NCBI GenBank assembly: GCA_964017045.1
Contig: OZ024799.1
Coordinates: forward strand, 30,329,596 to 30,393,595
DNA length: 64,000 nt
Direction of reading: 5' to 3'
From: Omphiscola glabra
Lineage: Eukaryota; Mollusca; Gastropoda; Lymnaeidae
In this document: positions 38,356 through 50,221 of the stretch, piece after piece
How the letters are laid out: each line of letters starts with the position of its first letter
How positions within the stretch are numbered: position 1 is the stretch's first letter
Translations under genes and position numbers: made by a program
The notes under the pieces: generated by a model
Database searches by the model: none
Told to the model about the DNA's origin: nothing
The model's input: the letters and a program-made list of their open reading frames with translations, nothing else

Positions 38356-38558
38356 GCACCTACAAGTAGGCACCTAGAGGTAGGCACTTAGAAGTAGGCA
38401 CCTAGAAGTAGGCACCTAGAAGTAGGCACTTAGAAGTAGGCACTTAGAAGTAGGCACCCAGAGGTATGCACTTAGAGGTAGGCATTTAGAAGTAGGCACC
38501 TAGAGGTAGGCACCTAGAAGTAGGCACCTAGAAGTAGGCACCTAGAAATAGGCACCAA
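38356..38558. repeat. Minisatellite, 14-bp unit (CACCTAGAAGTAGG) x about 14
   Basis: Fourteen or so copies of CACCTAGAAGTAGG with CTTAG and GAGGTAGG variants. Confidence 0.95.
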
Positions 38559-39204
38559 GACGTATGAAACGATTGATCTTTTCAAAAAGGAATTATTCTA
38601 TTTAACGGAATCACAGCAGACACACGCAGGCATTCGAGGTAAACGGAAGCGGTTGGGGAGTGGGGTTGGGGTGGGGGGTATTTAAGTGCAGATGAAAGGA
38701 ACTGTAGTTTTCACCCACTCACGTACGAATAGCTGAGAGTCTGATTCCATTAACAAACAAAGACTGATACAAATTGCTTAAAACAAAAATCGCGGCCTGC
38801 TCGAGACGTCTCTAGTGGATTCCAGAAAATATTTGAACCCCATTTAAATTATCTGCATTATTTTTTTTTTAAACTATTCAATAGAATAATACCGACGTCT
38901 AAATTTATAATATCTACGTGAGTTATGGAAACCGGTGGCCATCATGAGACTTTACATTATATACATGTACCAGGTCTGTCTGTTCACACAGCAGCATTAA
39001 GTTATTATTTCTATTTATTTTTTTTTATTTAAAAATTTTTAATATTATTTTTTTATGTTGATTTTTTTTCCCTAGCCTCAGGCGGAGTAAATTTGTGGTT
39101 CTTTGCGGCTTTATATGAGCACTTCACTTTTCACAAAATTTAGTGGAAATATTTTACTTTTTGTTTTAAAATTTTTATTGTCATCTTTTCACTTCTACTT
39201 CCTT

Positions 39205-39260
39205 TGTGTGTGTGCGCGTGTGTGTGTGTGTGTGCGTGTGTGTGGGTGTGAGTGTGTTAA
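39205..39260. repeat. (GT)n microsatellite
   Basis: GTGTGTGTGCGCGTGTGTGT type, about 55 bp with GC interruptions. Confidence 0.93.
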
Positions 39261-40216
39261 AAATGACATTTACCTCTGGAGAAGAAACTAAAAAGCTTAG
39301 ATTCATGAACACACAGTTTTTAATATTTTGTTTACATGTTTACTCGCATTTCGAGAGGAAAAAGTAGGGGGGGGGGGGCAAATTTGTGTATTTAATTCTT
39401 TAAATCACACTAAGCTCCGTGCATCTTTAGTTTGAAGAATGATGGGACACGTTCACAGAGGAAAGAAATTGTTATTTTCGGAGAGAAAGTAGCACAATCG
39501 GTTGGTGTATATCATTTCCGCTTTCATATCATTTTTGTTTGTCATGGTTTGGCTGAGTAAACATTGGATCGAATGACGTCACCGTGAATGGTGAGGAAAG
39601 AAATTATTCAGAACCACGGGCAAGCTACTCTGTTTTACAAAAAAATGGAACGTAGTCCCTAGAGCTGATATATTTACAACACTATCTAAACATGGCTTAT
39701 TAAAAGGTTCAGTGCGACTGACAGGCATGCAGTTATCCATATTACAGAATACATAGTTGTCCAGAGTTTTTTATCGCTGTGCTTTGTTTATAAACTAGAA
39801 ATAACCCGTGCAAAAACCACGGAAGCATAGCACCACAGAGGGGCTCCTTCGCCCCACGCCCTCTCATCTCCTTTCGCCCGGGAGGCTTCAGCGTCCTCGC
39901 TTTCTGCTCACCCAACCCATCCCTCCCCCACCCACGATCTTGATGGTCGATCCGAATCACTTTCCGAATGTTTTCAAAGGCTCTGTAAACCAAGGTTTCA
40001 AAATGTCTATTGACGTACCAAAATGCAACAAAACTTCACAAACTCACCAAATTTTTCCGTGACTGGATCTTCAGTGACGCTCTGGAAACTATAATATCTA
40101 CCTACAGTTGAAAATCAATCGAAAATGTTGTCGATCTTACAAGCTTCAGCACTTGTTTTTAATACCACTTTCTGTCAAAAGATAAAAAAAAAAAGTACGA
40201 CTATTTTGGGTTTTTT

Positions 40217-40285
40217 AGCGTCAGTTCACACGATCAAATTTCGCGTCAAATTATTGTTGTATGAACGCACTATTTTGTGCGTGGT
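40217..40285. mobile_element. Half copy of the mariner-like MITE
   Basis: The phrase GCGTCAGTTCACACGATCAA followed by ATTTCGCGTCAAATTATT and then GAACGCACTATTTTGTGCG matches one arm and the centre of the element at 31631-31753 and the inner part of the hairpin at 41358-41646. No matching right arm is found, so it is truncated. Confidence 0.4.
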
Positions 40286-41357
40286 TTCTTTTTTGGGGAA
40301 TTTTATCAGATAGTAATTTGAAAGTTGTGACAAAGCTTCATACACGAATTGCATCAAATGCTTGAAGGAAATTTTGAACCGACCCTTTTAAATGTTTACA
40401 CCTGTTCAATCTACTCAAATAATTTGGCGCAGTTCTGTGCAGTACTCTTAATGTACGCTCTTGTCACGCAAAAGCCCCTTTCCGCTATGCCAGTGTTCCT
40501 GACAGACAGACAGACAGAAAGACACGTCTGAGCATTTCTTATGTGTATATAGCTGTCACCCATTTGGAGCCTGTGACTAAAGTCTTGTAGACAGGTCCAC
40601 GGACCTCCCTCACCTCCCCAATGAGAAGCATTGGGCTAGTACGTCATCATCTCTCCAAGTGCACCATATTTGGTAAGTTCCAAGCCTAGCATGTCTGCGA
40701 GCCCCCTTTCCCCCCCTCCAAACCCCCCCCCCCCCCATGTCTGTGTGTCAGCAACGGTCCTGATTATGACACATGGAATATATACTAATCAACACGACCT
40801 TGTCAACAAGCATCGCCTCGCGGGCGGCTAGATGACACACACATACAAACACACACACACACTCACACATACTTTCCACTAAGGGGATTAGCAACACCGA
40901 TAAGATTATATCAGCGCCCCGTCTCAGGACGCACAAGGTGTTCTTGATCTTGTTCATTTCACACACATCCTAAAATCAGTTTAAGACCACGACATTTTCA
41001 TCTTATCTTCTGCACACGGCCATTTCTTTGGTTGCGGGAAATTAGCGCGCAACCAATTAGCTAGAATCTAATTTGTACGAAGGGAGTAATTGGGACGGAG
41101 GTAACTTCAAATGGAAATTTGTTAAACAGAGATTTAAAAAAAAAAAAGGGGAGAATGTACATTTTTTCGATTCTTTTTAATATTAATTTTCTGTTTGTTT
41201 GTTTGTTAATACGTATATTATTTGTTGGAGCTATCTTCCGTTCGAACAACATTCCTTCGTACAAATTGGTTTCTAAAACAATTTTCCGGATACGCGTATG
41301 TATTTGCCTTCAGACTATTCACACGTCACTTCCCCCCAAAGCAATCTTTCACCGTAT

Positions 41358-41646
41358 CCGGAAATTTGATTGAAAGAAATTTGGTCGACGGAAAATTGAT
41401 CGACGGAAATTTGATCGAACGGAAATTTGGTCGAATCGTTTTTTTAATCTATACGTTAAAATTTTGCGTCAAATTTCTTTTTGAACGCATTATTTTGTTT
41501 TACTATATAGTATAGTGCGTTCAAAAAGAAATTTGACGAAAATGTTAACGTCTGGACTGAAAAAAAGATTCTACCAAATTTCCGTTCGATCAAATTACCG
41601 TCGATCAATTTTCCGTCGACGAAATTTCTTTCGATCAAATTTCCGG
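41358..41646. repeat. Long near-perfect inverted repeat (foldback element)
   Basis: Two arms of about 135 nt (41358 to about 41492 and about 41514 to 41646) are reverse complements with few mismatches, separated by a loop of about 20 nt that includes ACTATATAGTATAGTG. Each arm contains internal repeats of GGAAATTTGATCGA and GACGGAAAATTGATCGACGG, followed by the phrase CAAATTTCTTTTTGAACGCA, which resembles the mariner-like MITE at 31.6 kb. A transcript through it would form a long hairpin. It may be a foldback transposon or a MITE inside an older inverted repeat. No target duplication could be assigned with confidence. Confidence 0.8.
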
Positions 41647-42479
41647 TAACCATCTTTGACAGCTTTGTCATCTCAAAATATGCAAGGTTTATTTCATTTT
41701 CACAGAAAAATATTTCTTTTTAAAAAAAAAGACAAAAGAGCAAGAAGAAACAAAAAAAGAAAGACTGTATTTGGTTTCTCCCATGATGATGAAGACGCTT
41801 CAGTCTACATTTGTTTTTGGTTTAATATTTTCTAAACTGTTTCCTCATCTATCTGCATGCGTCACTCTTTCCTCATTTTCCGGAAGTCCATCTCACACTT
41901 TGTCTCCAAACTCTACTAGGAACATGGGGAAAAAAAAAGAGGGGTGGGGATACGACCCACCTAAGACTTGGTCTTTACACAGTCAGCAGTTGGTTTGCAT
42001 CAAGGATGTACTTTAAGCGGTGAGTGGCCCGCTGTTGTCGCAAACAACAGTGCACAAACTAACGCACACATGTGTTCACGTGTTGTCCATCGAGTTACAT
42101 TACCAGACGTCAGGGAAACAATTAAATAAAATCAATTCAAGATTTTGTTTTCTTTGAGTCACGGTTGACCTTAGATCGTCAATAGAAGCCACGTTGTGAT
42201 GAACACTTCCAGATTTCCAACAACAACAAAAATTAACCATTGGCTTTGCATTGTTTCAACATGTGGTCTCCATGTCTCAGAAGCGTGCCATTTATCAATC
42301 ATGGACAAAATAAATGTGCAGATATAGCCAGCGCCGTCTTAAGGCATGAGACTCACTCTTGTAGATGCATCATGTTTTACATATTTTTAATTTAATATTG
42401 AACGATTTTAACAATGTAATTCGAATTAAAATTCCCAATTTTAACCCATAATACATATCAGCACATTCCAAAATTAATA

Positions 42480-42890
42480 GGCTGCACCCAGTGACGTAGC
42501 GAGCTTAACTCGCGCCCGGGGCACAATACCTTTTTAGCGCCCCCCCTATTCGAAAACCATACAATATTATATGTAAAATATACCAATGGCGCCCCTTTGT
42601 GAGTAGCGCCCGGGGCATGATGCCCCCTTGCCCCCCTCGCTCAGCGACTGGCTGCACCTATTGGTACCCGGGTACCGGAAGTGAGAGGTTGGGATTAAAA
42701 AACGATTTAAAGTATTATTGTTGGGTTTGTAAGACAAAAAGAGGTATCAAATGAAAGATAATTGAATGTACTATACGTTTGTAAACTTAATTCTTCATTT
42801 AAACTAAAATGAACTACTACAAATGACATCCGAATGGCATTAGTCAAAATGGACCTTGACACGCAGCGCCGCCATTCGCACCCGGGTACC
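42480..42890. repeat. Dispersed repeat with GGTACCCGGGTACC end, interrupted by a MITE
   Basis: After the nested MITE (42489-42650) the sequence continues TATTGGTACCCGGGTACC, then a body with GAGGTATCAAATGAAAG, TTAATTCTTCATTTAAAC, CTACTACAAATGACATCCGA and CACGCAGCGCCGCCATTCG, ending at CACCCGGGTACC. The same order of phrases appears in reverse between 61198 and about 60960. The element is therefore a dispersed family of about 245 bp, here with its end GGCTGCACC split by the MITE. The class is unknown. Confidence 0.65.
42489..42650. mobile_element. MITE family A (hAT-type), nested inside an older repeat
   Basis: The ends are CAGTGACGTAGCGAGC and the complement of CAGTCGCTGAGCGAGG, and the element is flanked by a perfect 8-bp duplication gctgcacc (42481-42488, 42651-42658). 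It is internally GC-rich with the family phrases CTCGCGCCCGGGGCAC and GTAGCGCCCGGGGCATGATG, and the AT-rich centre ACCATACAATATTAT. The duplicated target gctgcacc belongs to the repeat with GGTACCCGGGTACC ends that surrounds it, so this MITE jumped into that older element. No coding capacity. Same family as 56990-57176, 60682-60848 and 61497-61684. Confidence 0.85.
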
Positions 42891-43820
42891 GTTAGACTCA
42901 AGTTAGACCGTTAGTGGAGGTCCTCTAGCTCTGAGTATGCCAGCCATGGCACTGCACCCGGCGTTACAGTTGCGCCTTAGTTGCGCACCGCTATTCCCCA
43001 AACAGCACAGATATCCACCCTTGCACAGTGCAGCATCCATCCTTATGAACTAAAACCATCGAGATGGGCCTATGACACGGCAGTGGGGTCAGCGCATGAC
43101 TGTCATATCTGACATTCACGCACACATACATGTCTGTGTTTGTCCAGATCCCCTCTCTGCAAACCGCCAATCTCGCCACACGTTTCGAATGTGTGGTAGC
43201 TATTTAAACAAGGGCAACCACCCTCACATGAGGCCTAGGCCCTCTGTTTGTCGGGGAGTACCAAAAAAAATGCCGATGTGCAAGTTTCCACAAACGCGAT
43301 GGGGGGAAAAAAAGTATGTTTTGAAGTTGGCTTTTCCCTTACCTGCATACATGTTTTGAAGTTACAGGTGTAGTATGATTATTTTTTTTTTAGTGTTTCG
43401 AAATATAATCTTTAAGAGCCAAACCCTTGACTTGTGTAATCGAATCTCCAAACAGCATTCTCATAACTTTTGTAGTCGATTATTCTCAATACCAATCTCA
43501 TAACTTATGTAATCGAATCTCACAACATCGATCCCATCTTTAACTATCGTATGCGATCATCACAGCATACTTTACATGTCACATTTGAAACATGCTTTAC
43601 GGCATTTGATCTAGGCGCAGAGTGGTTTGTGCGGTGGGGGGGGGGGTGCTCCTTGGCAACTACCCACCCACCAGCCACTTACCAGAACGTAAACACAAAT
43701 TGATATATTTTTTAAATAAACAAAAAAAAAGTGTTTTTGCTATCTAAGGGTTTTAAGAGCAAAGTGTTGTTATCCTGCAATGGAGATTTCAGGAAAATAA
43801 TTCGTGTGGGATATGACGTG

Positions 43821-44005
43821 AGGTTGGCGTTAAGGTGTAGGTTGGTGTTAAGGTTTAGGTTGGTGTTAAGGTATAGGTTGGTGTTAAGGTGTAGGTTGGT
43901 GTTAAGGTATAGGTTGGCGTTAAGATGTAGGTTGATTTTAAGGTTTAGGTTGGTGTTAAGATGTAGGTTGGTTTAAAGGTTTAGGTTGGTGTTAAGATGT
44001 AAGCT
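43821..44005. repeat. 18-bp repeat (GGTTGGTGTTAAGGTGTA) x about 10
   Basis: About ten copies of GGTTGGTGTTAAGGTGTA with GGTTTA, GGTATA and GATGTA variants. The array is G/T-rich on the plus strand. Confidence 0.93.
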
Positions 44006-44014
44006 GGTTGATGG

Positions 44015-44070
44015 TGTGGGCACGGGTGTGGGTACGGGTGTGGGCACGGGTGTGGGCACGGGTGTGGGTA
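44015..44070. repeat. 12-bp repeat (GGGTGTGGGCAC) x about 4-5
   Basis: Adjacent to the 18-bp array; units of GGGTGTGGGCAC or GGGTGTGGGTAC. Highly G-rich on the plus strand. Confidence 0.9.
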
Positions 44071-45372
44071 CCATTGTTTATGATCGAATTTCCTTTCTAT
44101 TGTTTTCTTTAGAGATATTCCCAGCAGGTCACGTTGACCCGGTACTGCCACTTGACTTTCTATGCTGCATACCGTATATGACTGCATATATGACTGCTTA
44201 TAATACTTATATGACCGCATATGTGTCTGTTTATATGACTGATCGAAACAAGACATACGAATACGCTATATGAGAATTTTAGCCCATGGACAAGGAGCTT
44301 AGAATCCCTGTTCTACACTTACTATTAGTAGACTGGTTGAAGACTGTTGACTAAGACAACAAGACAGAAAGGTCAACCCTTAATGTTAATAGAGCTTTGG
44401 ATTTAGGTTCATTTCTCTGAAAAGGGGGGGGGGGGGCACAGATGCTCGGCTAACGACAGAGCTCCCATGTCGAGTCGTCAGTGGCGTACCTCGACTAAAT
44501 GTCGCCGGGAAGGGGGGACAACCAAAAGTGCAACCCACAAAAAGCACATTCCCTTTATTTATATAAATCTATTTATAAATTTATAAATCCCTTAAAGTGC
44601 CCCCTGGAGAAAAAGGGGGGTGGGTGGGACGCCCCTTCTTACCCACCCCATAAGTTCGCTACCGCGAGGCGTGGCGCTAGCCGCATGCCATTTGGACATT
44701 TACCAGTTGAAAAAGAGGTTCATTCAAACCGCAAAATTAATTTTTCACAAAAAAAAAAAAGAAAAAAAAAAAAAAAAAGAATTAACAACGTAGAAGTCAC
44801 CAACGGATGTGGACATGTAGTCTCTGTGCCACCCCCCTCCCAAAACCACACACACACTTTTGCTCATGTCACCCATCATCTTAAGTAGAAGGTGTTGAGA
44901 CTCTGAATTTAAGAGCACAAGACAATAAGTTAATCTCATTTTAAAAAATCAAACACATTCAAATGTGTTTATGATGTAAATGTTCATATTGAAGATGACA
45001 TGGAGTTCATAGAGTCATAGCTAGTGACAACACTCTGAACAAGGGGCATTACAATTTTAGATCACGTCAATAATAAAGTAAATTATTTTTTTCAAAACAC
45101 GATCACCAGCCATCCTGGCATGACTTGGTCTCTTTCTGAATGACCTCACACAAAGATGAAGGAGGGGGGAAAACGAGGTATAAAAATGTTATGATTTGTT
45201 CAACTTCAATTTTTTTTTTTAATTTAATCTCGGGAGTGGAAGGAGATCTCGGTGGAAAATTAAAACTTTTTTTTTTATGGAACTTGGCCTAGGGTTTGAT
45301 TTCAGGCGAGCCACTGTAACTGACGCAGAAACAAAATTAATGAATGCGTCTAGTATAATACATCATATTCAG

Positions 45373-45505
45373 GTGTGCCAGACACTATACCCTAGGCACA
45401 GGTAAAACAGACGCCAATTGCAAGTCTATATCCATGGTGAGCAAGACACTATACCCTGGGCACTGCCAAAATAGAGGCCAAGCGCAATGTTATATTCATA
45501 TAACA
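45373..45505. repeat. Tandem duplication, unit about 62 bp
   Basis: Two diverged copies share AGACACTATACCCT, GGCACNG, AAANAGANGCCAA and GCAA. Confidence 0.6.
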
Positions 45506-46324
45506 TATTCATATATATTCAAAAGTGATTGCCAATCTATATGACATTATACATAATATGTAGACATACAACTAGCATTAAAATATTTCCAAGACTTAAT
45601 TTAAACTACAGGTTAATACTCTGGATGGGACGATTATAAAGGTGGGTCTATCAACACTGGGGCTATTTGAGCCTCGGGGGTCCTAGGCAATTGTCCCCAC
45701 CGTTCCCTTTTGGATACTACGGTCCTGCGTCCATCCTATAGATGTATTGCTTGGTTAGCAATCCGAATGTAACATTACATGCATTTTAGCCAGCCCAACC
45801 CCCCCCCCCCCCGAGTCCCTCCCCAAACATCCAGAAATAGACTTCTAAACTGTTAAGCAAATATTATCTGAACACCACAAACGGGGCCATGCTCCTCTAG
45901 GCGATGTATCATATCTGGTCGTAGATAGAATCCATACCCCCTTCAGACCTGCCAAATACATTTTGGAAGAAAAGAGGAAAACATATCCGCCATTTTAAAA
46001 ATAGCACAAGCTGAGCTCTCATATTCCAGAAGATAGGTATATGCCATACATGGTTTGGGGGGACTCAAATGGAAACGAATTCCGTAACAGGGTATGTCAC
46101 TGTTTAAACACGGGGGACAGTGTGACCTACATGTCTGCTACACACTCCCGGTGGTTTGAATTAATTTTGTAATAGTACATGATTGAAATTTCGTAATGGG
46201 ATTGAAATGTAAATATAGGATTGATTGCGTCAATCAAAGGGAAATATAGGAAAAAGATTTAAATTCGTCTTAAGCATTAAGATGAACATTGAAACTATAT
46301 ATATATATATATATATATATACGA

Positions 46325-46775
46325 TTTAACTTTAGCTGTAAGATTGAACTACATCTATATGATAGGCAGCAGCTATAGGATTGAACTGCATTTATAAGAT
46401 TGAACTAAATCTATACTATAAGATTGAACTGTAGCTATATGATTGAAGTGTATATGTAAGATTGAACTACAGCTATGAGATTGAACTCTATCTATACGAT
46501 AGAACTGTATCTACAATACGGAGCTACATCTATAAGACTGAACTGCGTCTATAAGGTTGAACTATATCCAGAAGAGTTAACTATAGTTCTACGCATGAAC
46601 TTTAGCTATAAGACTAAACTATAGCTATAAGATTGCACTGTGTTCTATAGTTTTGAAGTATAACTATAAGATGGCACAGTGTCTATAATATTGAACTATA
46701 GCTATAAGATTGAGCAGTATCTATAAGAATGAACGGTACCTATAAGATTGAAATGTAGCTATAAGAATGAAGTCT
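46325..46775. repeat. Degenerate tandem repeat, unit about 19-20 bp
   Basis: About 450 bp of AGATTGAACTATAGCTATA-like units with many substitutions, preceded by a (TA)n tract at 46297-46321. Old and eroded. Confidence 0.85.
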
Positions 46776-47481
46776 TGCTTTTTCGTGGCAGCTCTTTATA
46801 AAAAAAAAAAAAACAACAGACCTGCATTTAGAGACAATGGCATTGCTTGAAGTGGCGAGGTGGGTGGGGCACTGCATGATTTGTGCCCACACCCATATAC
46901 ACAACCAACAGTTTCTGACCCACCCACATACACATCCTTTCATTTCTGACCCAACCACATACACATCCTGCCATTTCTTGAACGAGTGAAAGGAAATATC
47001 TGGTGTTTTTGTTAATGGGGGGGGGGGGGGATGAATTTTGAGAAAATTGGCCCCACCAATCATAATGAAATGAGTTTTATCTGCAAGCTGAAATGTTTTA
47101 ATTCACTTGTTGTTAGTTGCACATCTGACAAAAATGCTACCGAAATTAAAGACGGGGTGATACGTCTGCCAGAAATCGCCTACACGCATGGCGAATGACG
47201 GTGCAACTCTAGATGTGTATTATGGTAATGTTGATTTCATATATTTACATATCACTGCTCAGTACAGGTAGACATGTTAACAAAACTAAACCTCTTGATA
47301 ACTTTACCAAACGCACTTTATGAACAGAATAGTGATGTGTACGATATGTTTAACACAAAAAAAAAAGAGTTTAGGACAAACTAGTGTGTCGCCTAGGTTC
47401 ACATATGTGTCGCAAGACATATATTAAATAGATACACATTGAAATAAACTATATTTTTTTGGTTATTTTTGAAGCTCCAAG

Positions 47482-47604
47482 ATTTAACACGCGTGTTGTA
47501 TTGTGAGGATGTGTTAGCATTAATTTAACACGCGTGTTGTATTGTGAGGATGTGTTAGCATTAATTTAACACGCGTGTTGTATTGTGAGGATTTGTTAGC
47601 ATTA
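47482..47604. repeat. Tandem repeat, 41-bp unit x 3
   Basis: Three near-identical 41-bp units, each with the perfect 12-bp palindrome AACACGCGTGTT followed by GTATTGTGAGGATGTGTTAG. One substitution separates the third copy. Confidence 0.95.
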
Positions 47605-47656
47605 ATTTAAAAGCTGACGTTAACTCACTCGGCGTATAGCTTAACAATAAAGTTGA

Positions 47657-47798
47657 GAGCACACTGCTACCCCGATCACACTGCTACCCCGAGCACACTG
47701 CTACCCCGAGCACACTGCTACCCCGAGCACACTGCCACCCCGAGCACACTGCTACCCCGAGCACACTCCTACCCCGAGCGCACTGCTACCCCGAGCAG
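47657..47798. repeat. Minisatellite, 17-bp unit (GAGCACACTGCTACCCC) x 8
   Basis: Eight copies of GAGCACACTGCTACCCC with single changes (GATCAC, CTGCCACC, CTCCTACC, GAGCGCAC). It begins 53 bp after the 41-bp array. Confidence 0.95.
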
Positions 47799-48275
47799 AG
47801 ATATATGCTGTTTTAAATGCTCTTTTTAGGAAAACGGAAAGAAAAATGATTTTAGGGTAAAAAAAAAACCAAGTGTAGATTTAAAACACAACAGAACACA
47901 ACACATACATAAATAAACAACAGACCAATACCAGAATATGCACACAAATAGGAAAAGGGAGGTGGCTAGGTTTATGTGGAAGTTGGCTGGTTGTAACGGT
48001 GCATGCTTTTCACACGTATGATTATGTGTGCATTGAAATGACATGGCTGAAAGTTTTCGGAGCTCTTCACGTTTAAAGACTAGACAAGAAAGAGGAGCAT
48101 TCCTAAGAAATGATCGTCTGGACTAATACAACCAACGCGTAGACTGGCTAAAATAATATTATGCAATAGCTAGAGTCATGTAGTGTGGATTTATAGAGGA
48201 ATTGGTCTTTGAGTAAAGTTTAAGTAGAAGAGGAAGCCACTTTGGAGATGAAGTAAGGAATAGAGAGACAGAATA

Positions 48276-48296
48276 CTCTCTCTCTCTCTCCCCCCC

Positions 48297-48330
<34 letters not shown>

Positions 48331-48332
48331 GG
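48276..48332. repeat. (CT)n/(CA)n microsatellite
   Basis: CTCTCT interrupted by a C run, then CACACA. Confidence 0.9.
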
Positions 48333-49708
48333 TAGAGAGAGGGGGAGATAGAGAGAATGTGTGTGACAGGCTAGACAAACTGCTAGTCAGAAAATATAGA
48401 GAGAGGAGGGGGTGGGGGGTAACAGAGTTTTCAAACCTATGCCAGGGCACATAATTACAAAGTGACTTCTAAATCGTTTAAGTTAAAAGGTAAGGTAGGC
48501 TTTAAAAGGAGAACACGATTCACAGCTGGTAGGCGCCGCCCCCTTCTCCCCCCCCCCCCCACCCACTCTGCAGTACCTGCAATGCAGAGATCCGTTTGTG
48601 AAAAAAAAATGTGTGCAGAATTTGTAAACAAAACAAAACGATTGAAGATACAAATTCAAAGATTAATTTCCCAGTCGTGAAACAACAAACCTAAGATAAA
48701 TCTAATTAAATTATTGATTTATAAAATCACCGACAGACAGAATTTAACTAGTTTGTAGTGTTAGTGATGTTTTTATAGTAATTTTTTTTTCTTCTGGCAA
48801 ACGTGCGATTCGAAGGATCTTTAAAACACACGCACATGACTCTGGCTGTGACACAGAAGAGATGGATCTCGTCTGCAGTAAATTTGATTTTGAGAAACCG
48901 ATTATGAAAACGTTGAACAATTTTTTTTCTTTTTTTCTTTTTTTTTTTTTTTTTGTGGTGTAAAAAGATCTATTTTTTAAAACGGCAGAGGAAAATATTT
49001 CACAAATAAGAACTGCACGTATATTCATTATGAAGAATTGAAATAAAAGTAATGGAAAAAAAAAAATCCTTATCTCGACATTTAATGGTAATGCACAGTA
49101 TTTAGACTTACCTGCTCTCTTGGAAGTCGCGGGGAGTTAACTCTGCCACTACGAGGATGTACTGGGTTGTCTATGTAGCGAGCCCACACAGAACTGAGCA
49201 AGGTGAGTCTTCACGTCAAGCCAAACACCAGTGTCACGGGCAGGCGCAAAGTAGCACCCGAAATACAGGTGAATGCTAGATGTATTTACACCCCACGCCC
49301 CCTCCCCCCTGTCCGGCCGTGGAGCAGGCGTGTTAACAAAGCCCCCCCCCCCAGATGAATGGCTCATCAATAAACTTGTCTTTACTTCGAGTCTATATAT
49401 GTCATGTTTTTTGGTGGATGGATTTTTTGGGGGGGGGGGGGGGGGGGGGGGGGGAGAGAGGATTTGAGGAAGTGGGGGAGGGGGGGGGTTAAAGTGAACA
49501 GTTTTAGTTGTAGCCATTTTTTATAAACGAATGATAAGATTAGTGATACGTCATTTGTAGGGGCGGGTAGGGCGGTAGAATGTTCGCGAGAAGGCATGTT
49601 GGATCATTTTTATATTTTTCTTATGTAAGGAGAATAACTGCGTATAAAGATATAAAATAAAGAGAAAAAGGAGGAGGGAGACTAATTCATAATAATATAC
49701 CCCCCAGG

Positions 49709-49895
49709 CAGGGACGGCCTTAGGCCACTGCAACCTATGCGGCCGCAATGGGCCCCGCACTTTCATAGGCCCCGCACCGAATTTATTTTCTAATTCAAAA
49801 TCTTAATTTTCACTTATTATCCTTATCCTCTACCCAGAATGGGCCCCGCGCAATCTGTTTCGCATAGGGCCCCGCACTTGTTAGGGTCGGCCCTG
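49709..49895. mobile_element. Family D MITE (hAT-type), copy 2
   Basis: Its ends are CAGGGACGGCCTTAGGCC and the complement of CAGGGCCGACCCTAACA, flanked by a perfect 8-bp duplication cccccagg (49701-49708, 49896-49903). The body is highly similar to the copy at 19534 in the opposite orientation. The closeness of the two copies and intact duplications suggest a young family. Confidence 0.9.
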
Positions 49896-50221
49896 CCCCC
49901 AGGGGTGGCAAGGGTGTGGGTTTGGGCTTGGGGGGTGTATGATAGAGGAGCTGAAGGGTAGGGTGTAGCGATGAGGGAAGTGGCGGTTCGGGGTGGGGCA
50001 CGGTGATGTTATGGGGCGGTGGTTTGAAGTGGCGTACGGTCAAGTTGGGTAGGCTTTCGAGGGCGGATCTGGGAAAGGGAGCAAGTCAACAATGACAATT
50101 CTCTTTGGGACTCTTTAGTTGAGTGTGTTTTTAAAATTGAAAGCTACCACTGAATGGTTACAACCAATATTTCAGGAATCATCTCATATTACAGAGAATA
50201 GGAGTTTATGCCAAACCCATT

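Larger units (their letters stand above)
34534..41350. other. Non-coding stretch
   Basis: Besides the 35-bp and 14-bp minisatellites, the SINE-like repeat at 37.6 kb and a GT tract, the sequence is AT-rich and without gene-like features. A GC-richer 150-bp patch at about 35790-35960 has no recognisable frame. Confidence 0.5.
42891..49700. other. Non-coding stretch with many simple repeats
   Basis: The listed minisatellites occupy much of it. A GC-richer patch at 49110-49260 ends, on the minus strand, in CAGGTAAGT (donor-like, 49108-49118) and might be a 5' exon. No coding gene is supported. Confidence 0.45.

Noticed and set aside
44478..44690. CAGTGGCGTACCTCGAC as another MITE start
   Set aside because: No complementary end or target duplication could be found within several hundred bases.
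45650..45730. GC-rich CTGGGGCTATTTGAGCCTCG block as MITE
   Set aside because: No convincing inverted ends or flanking duplication.
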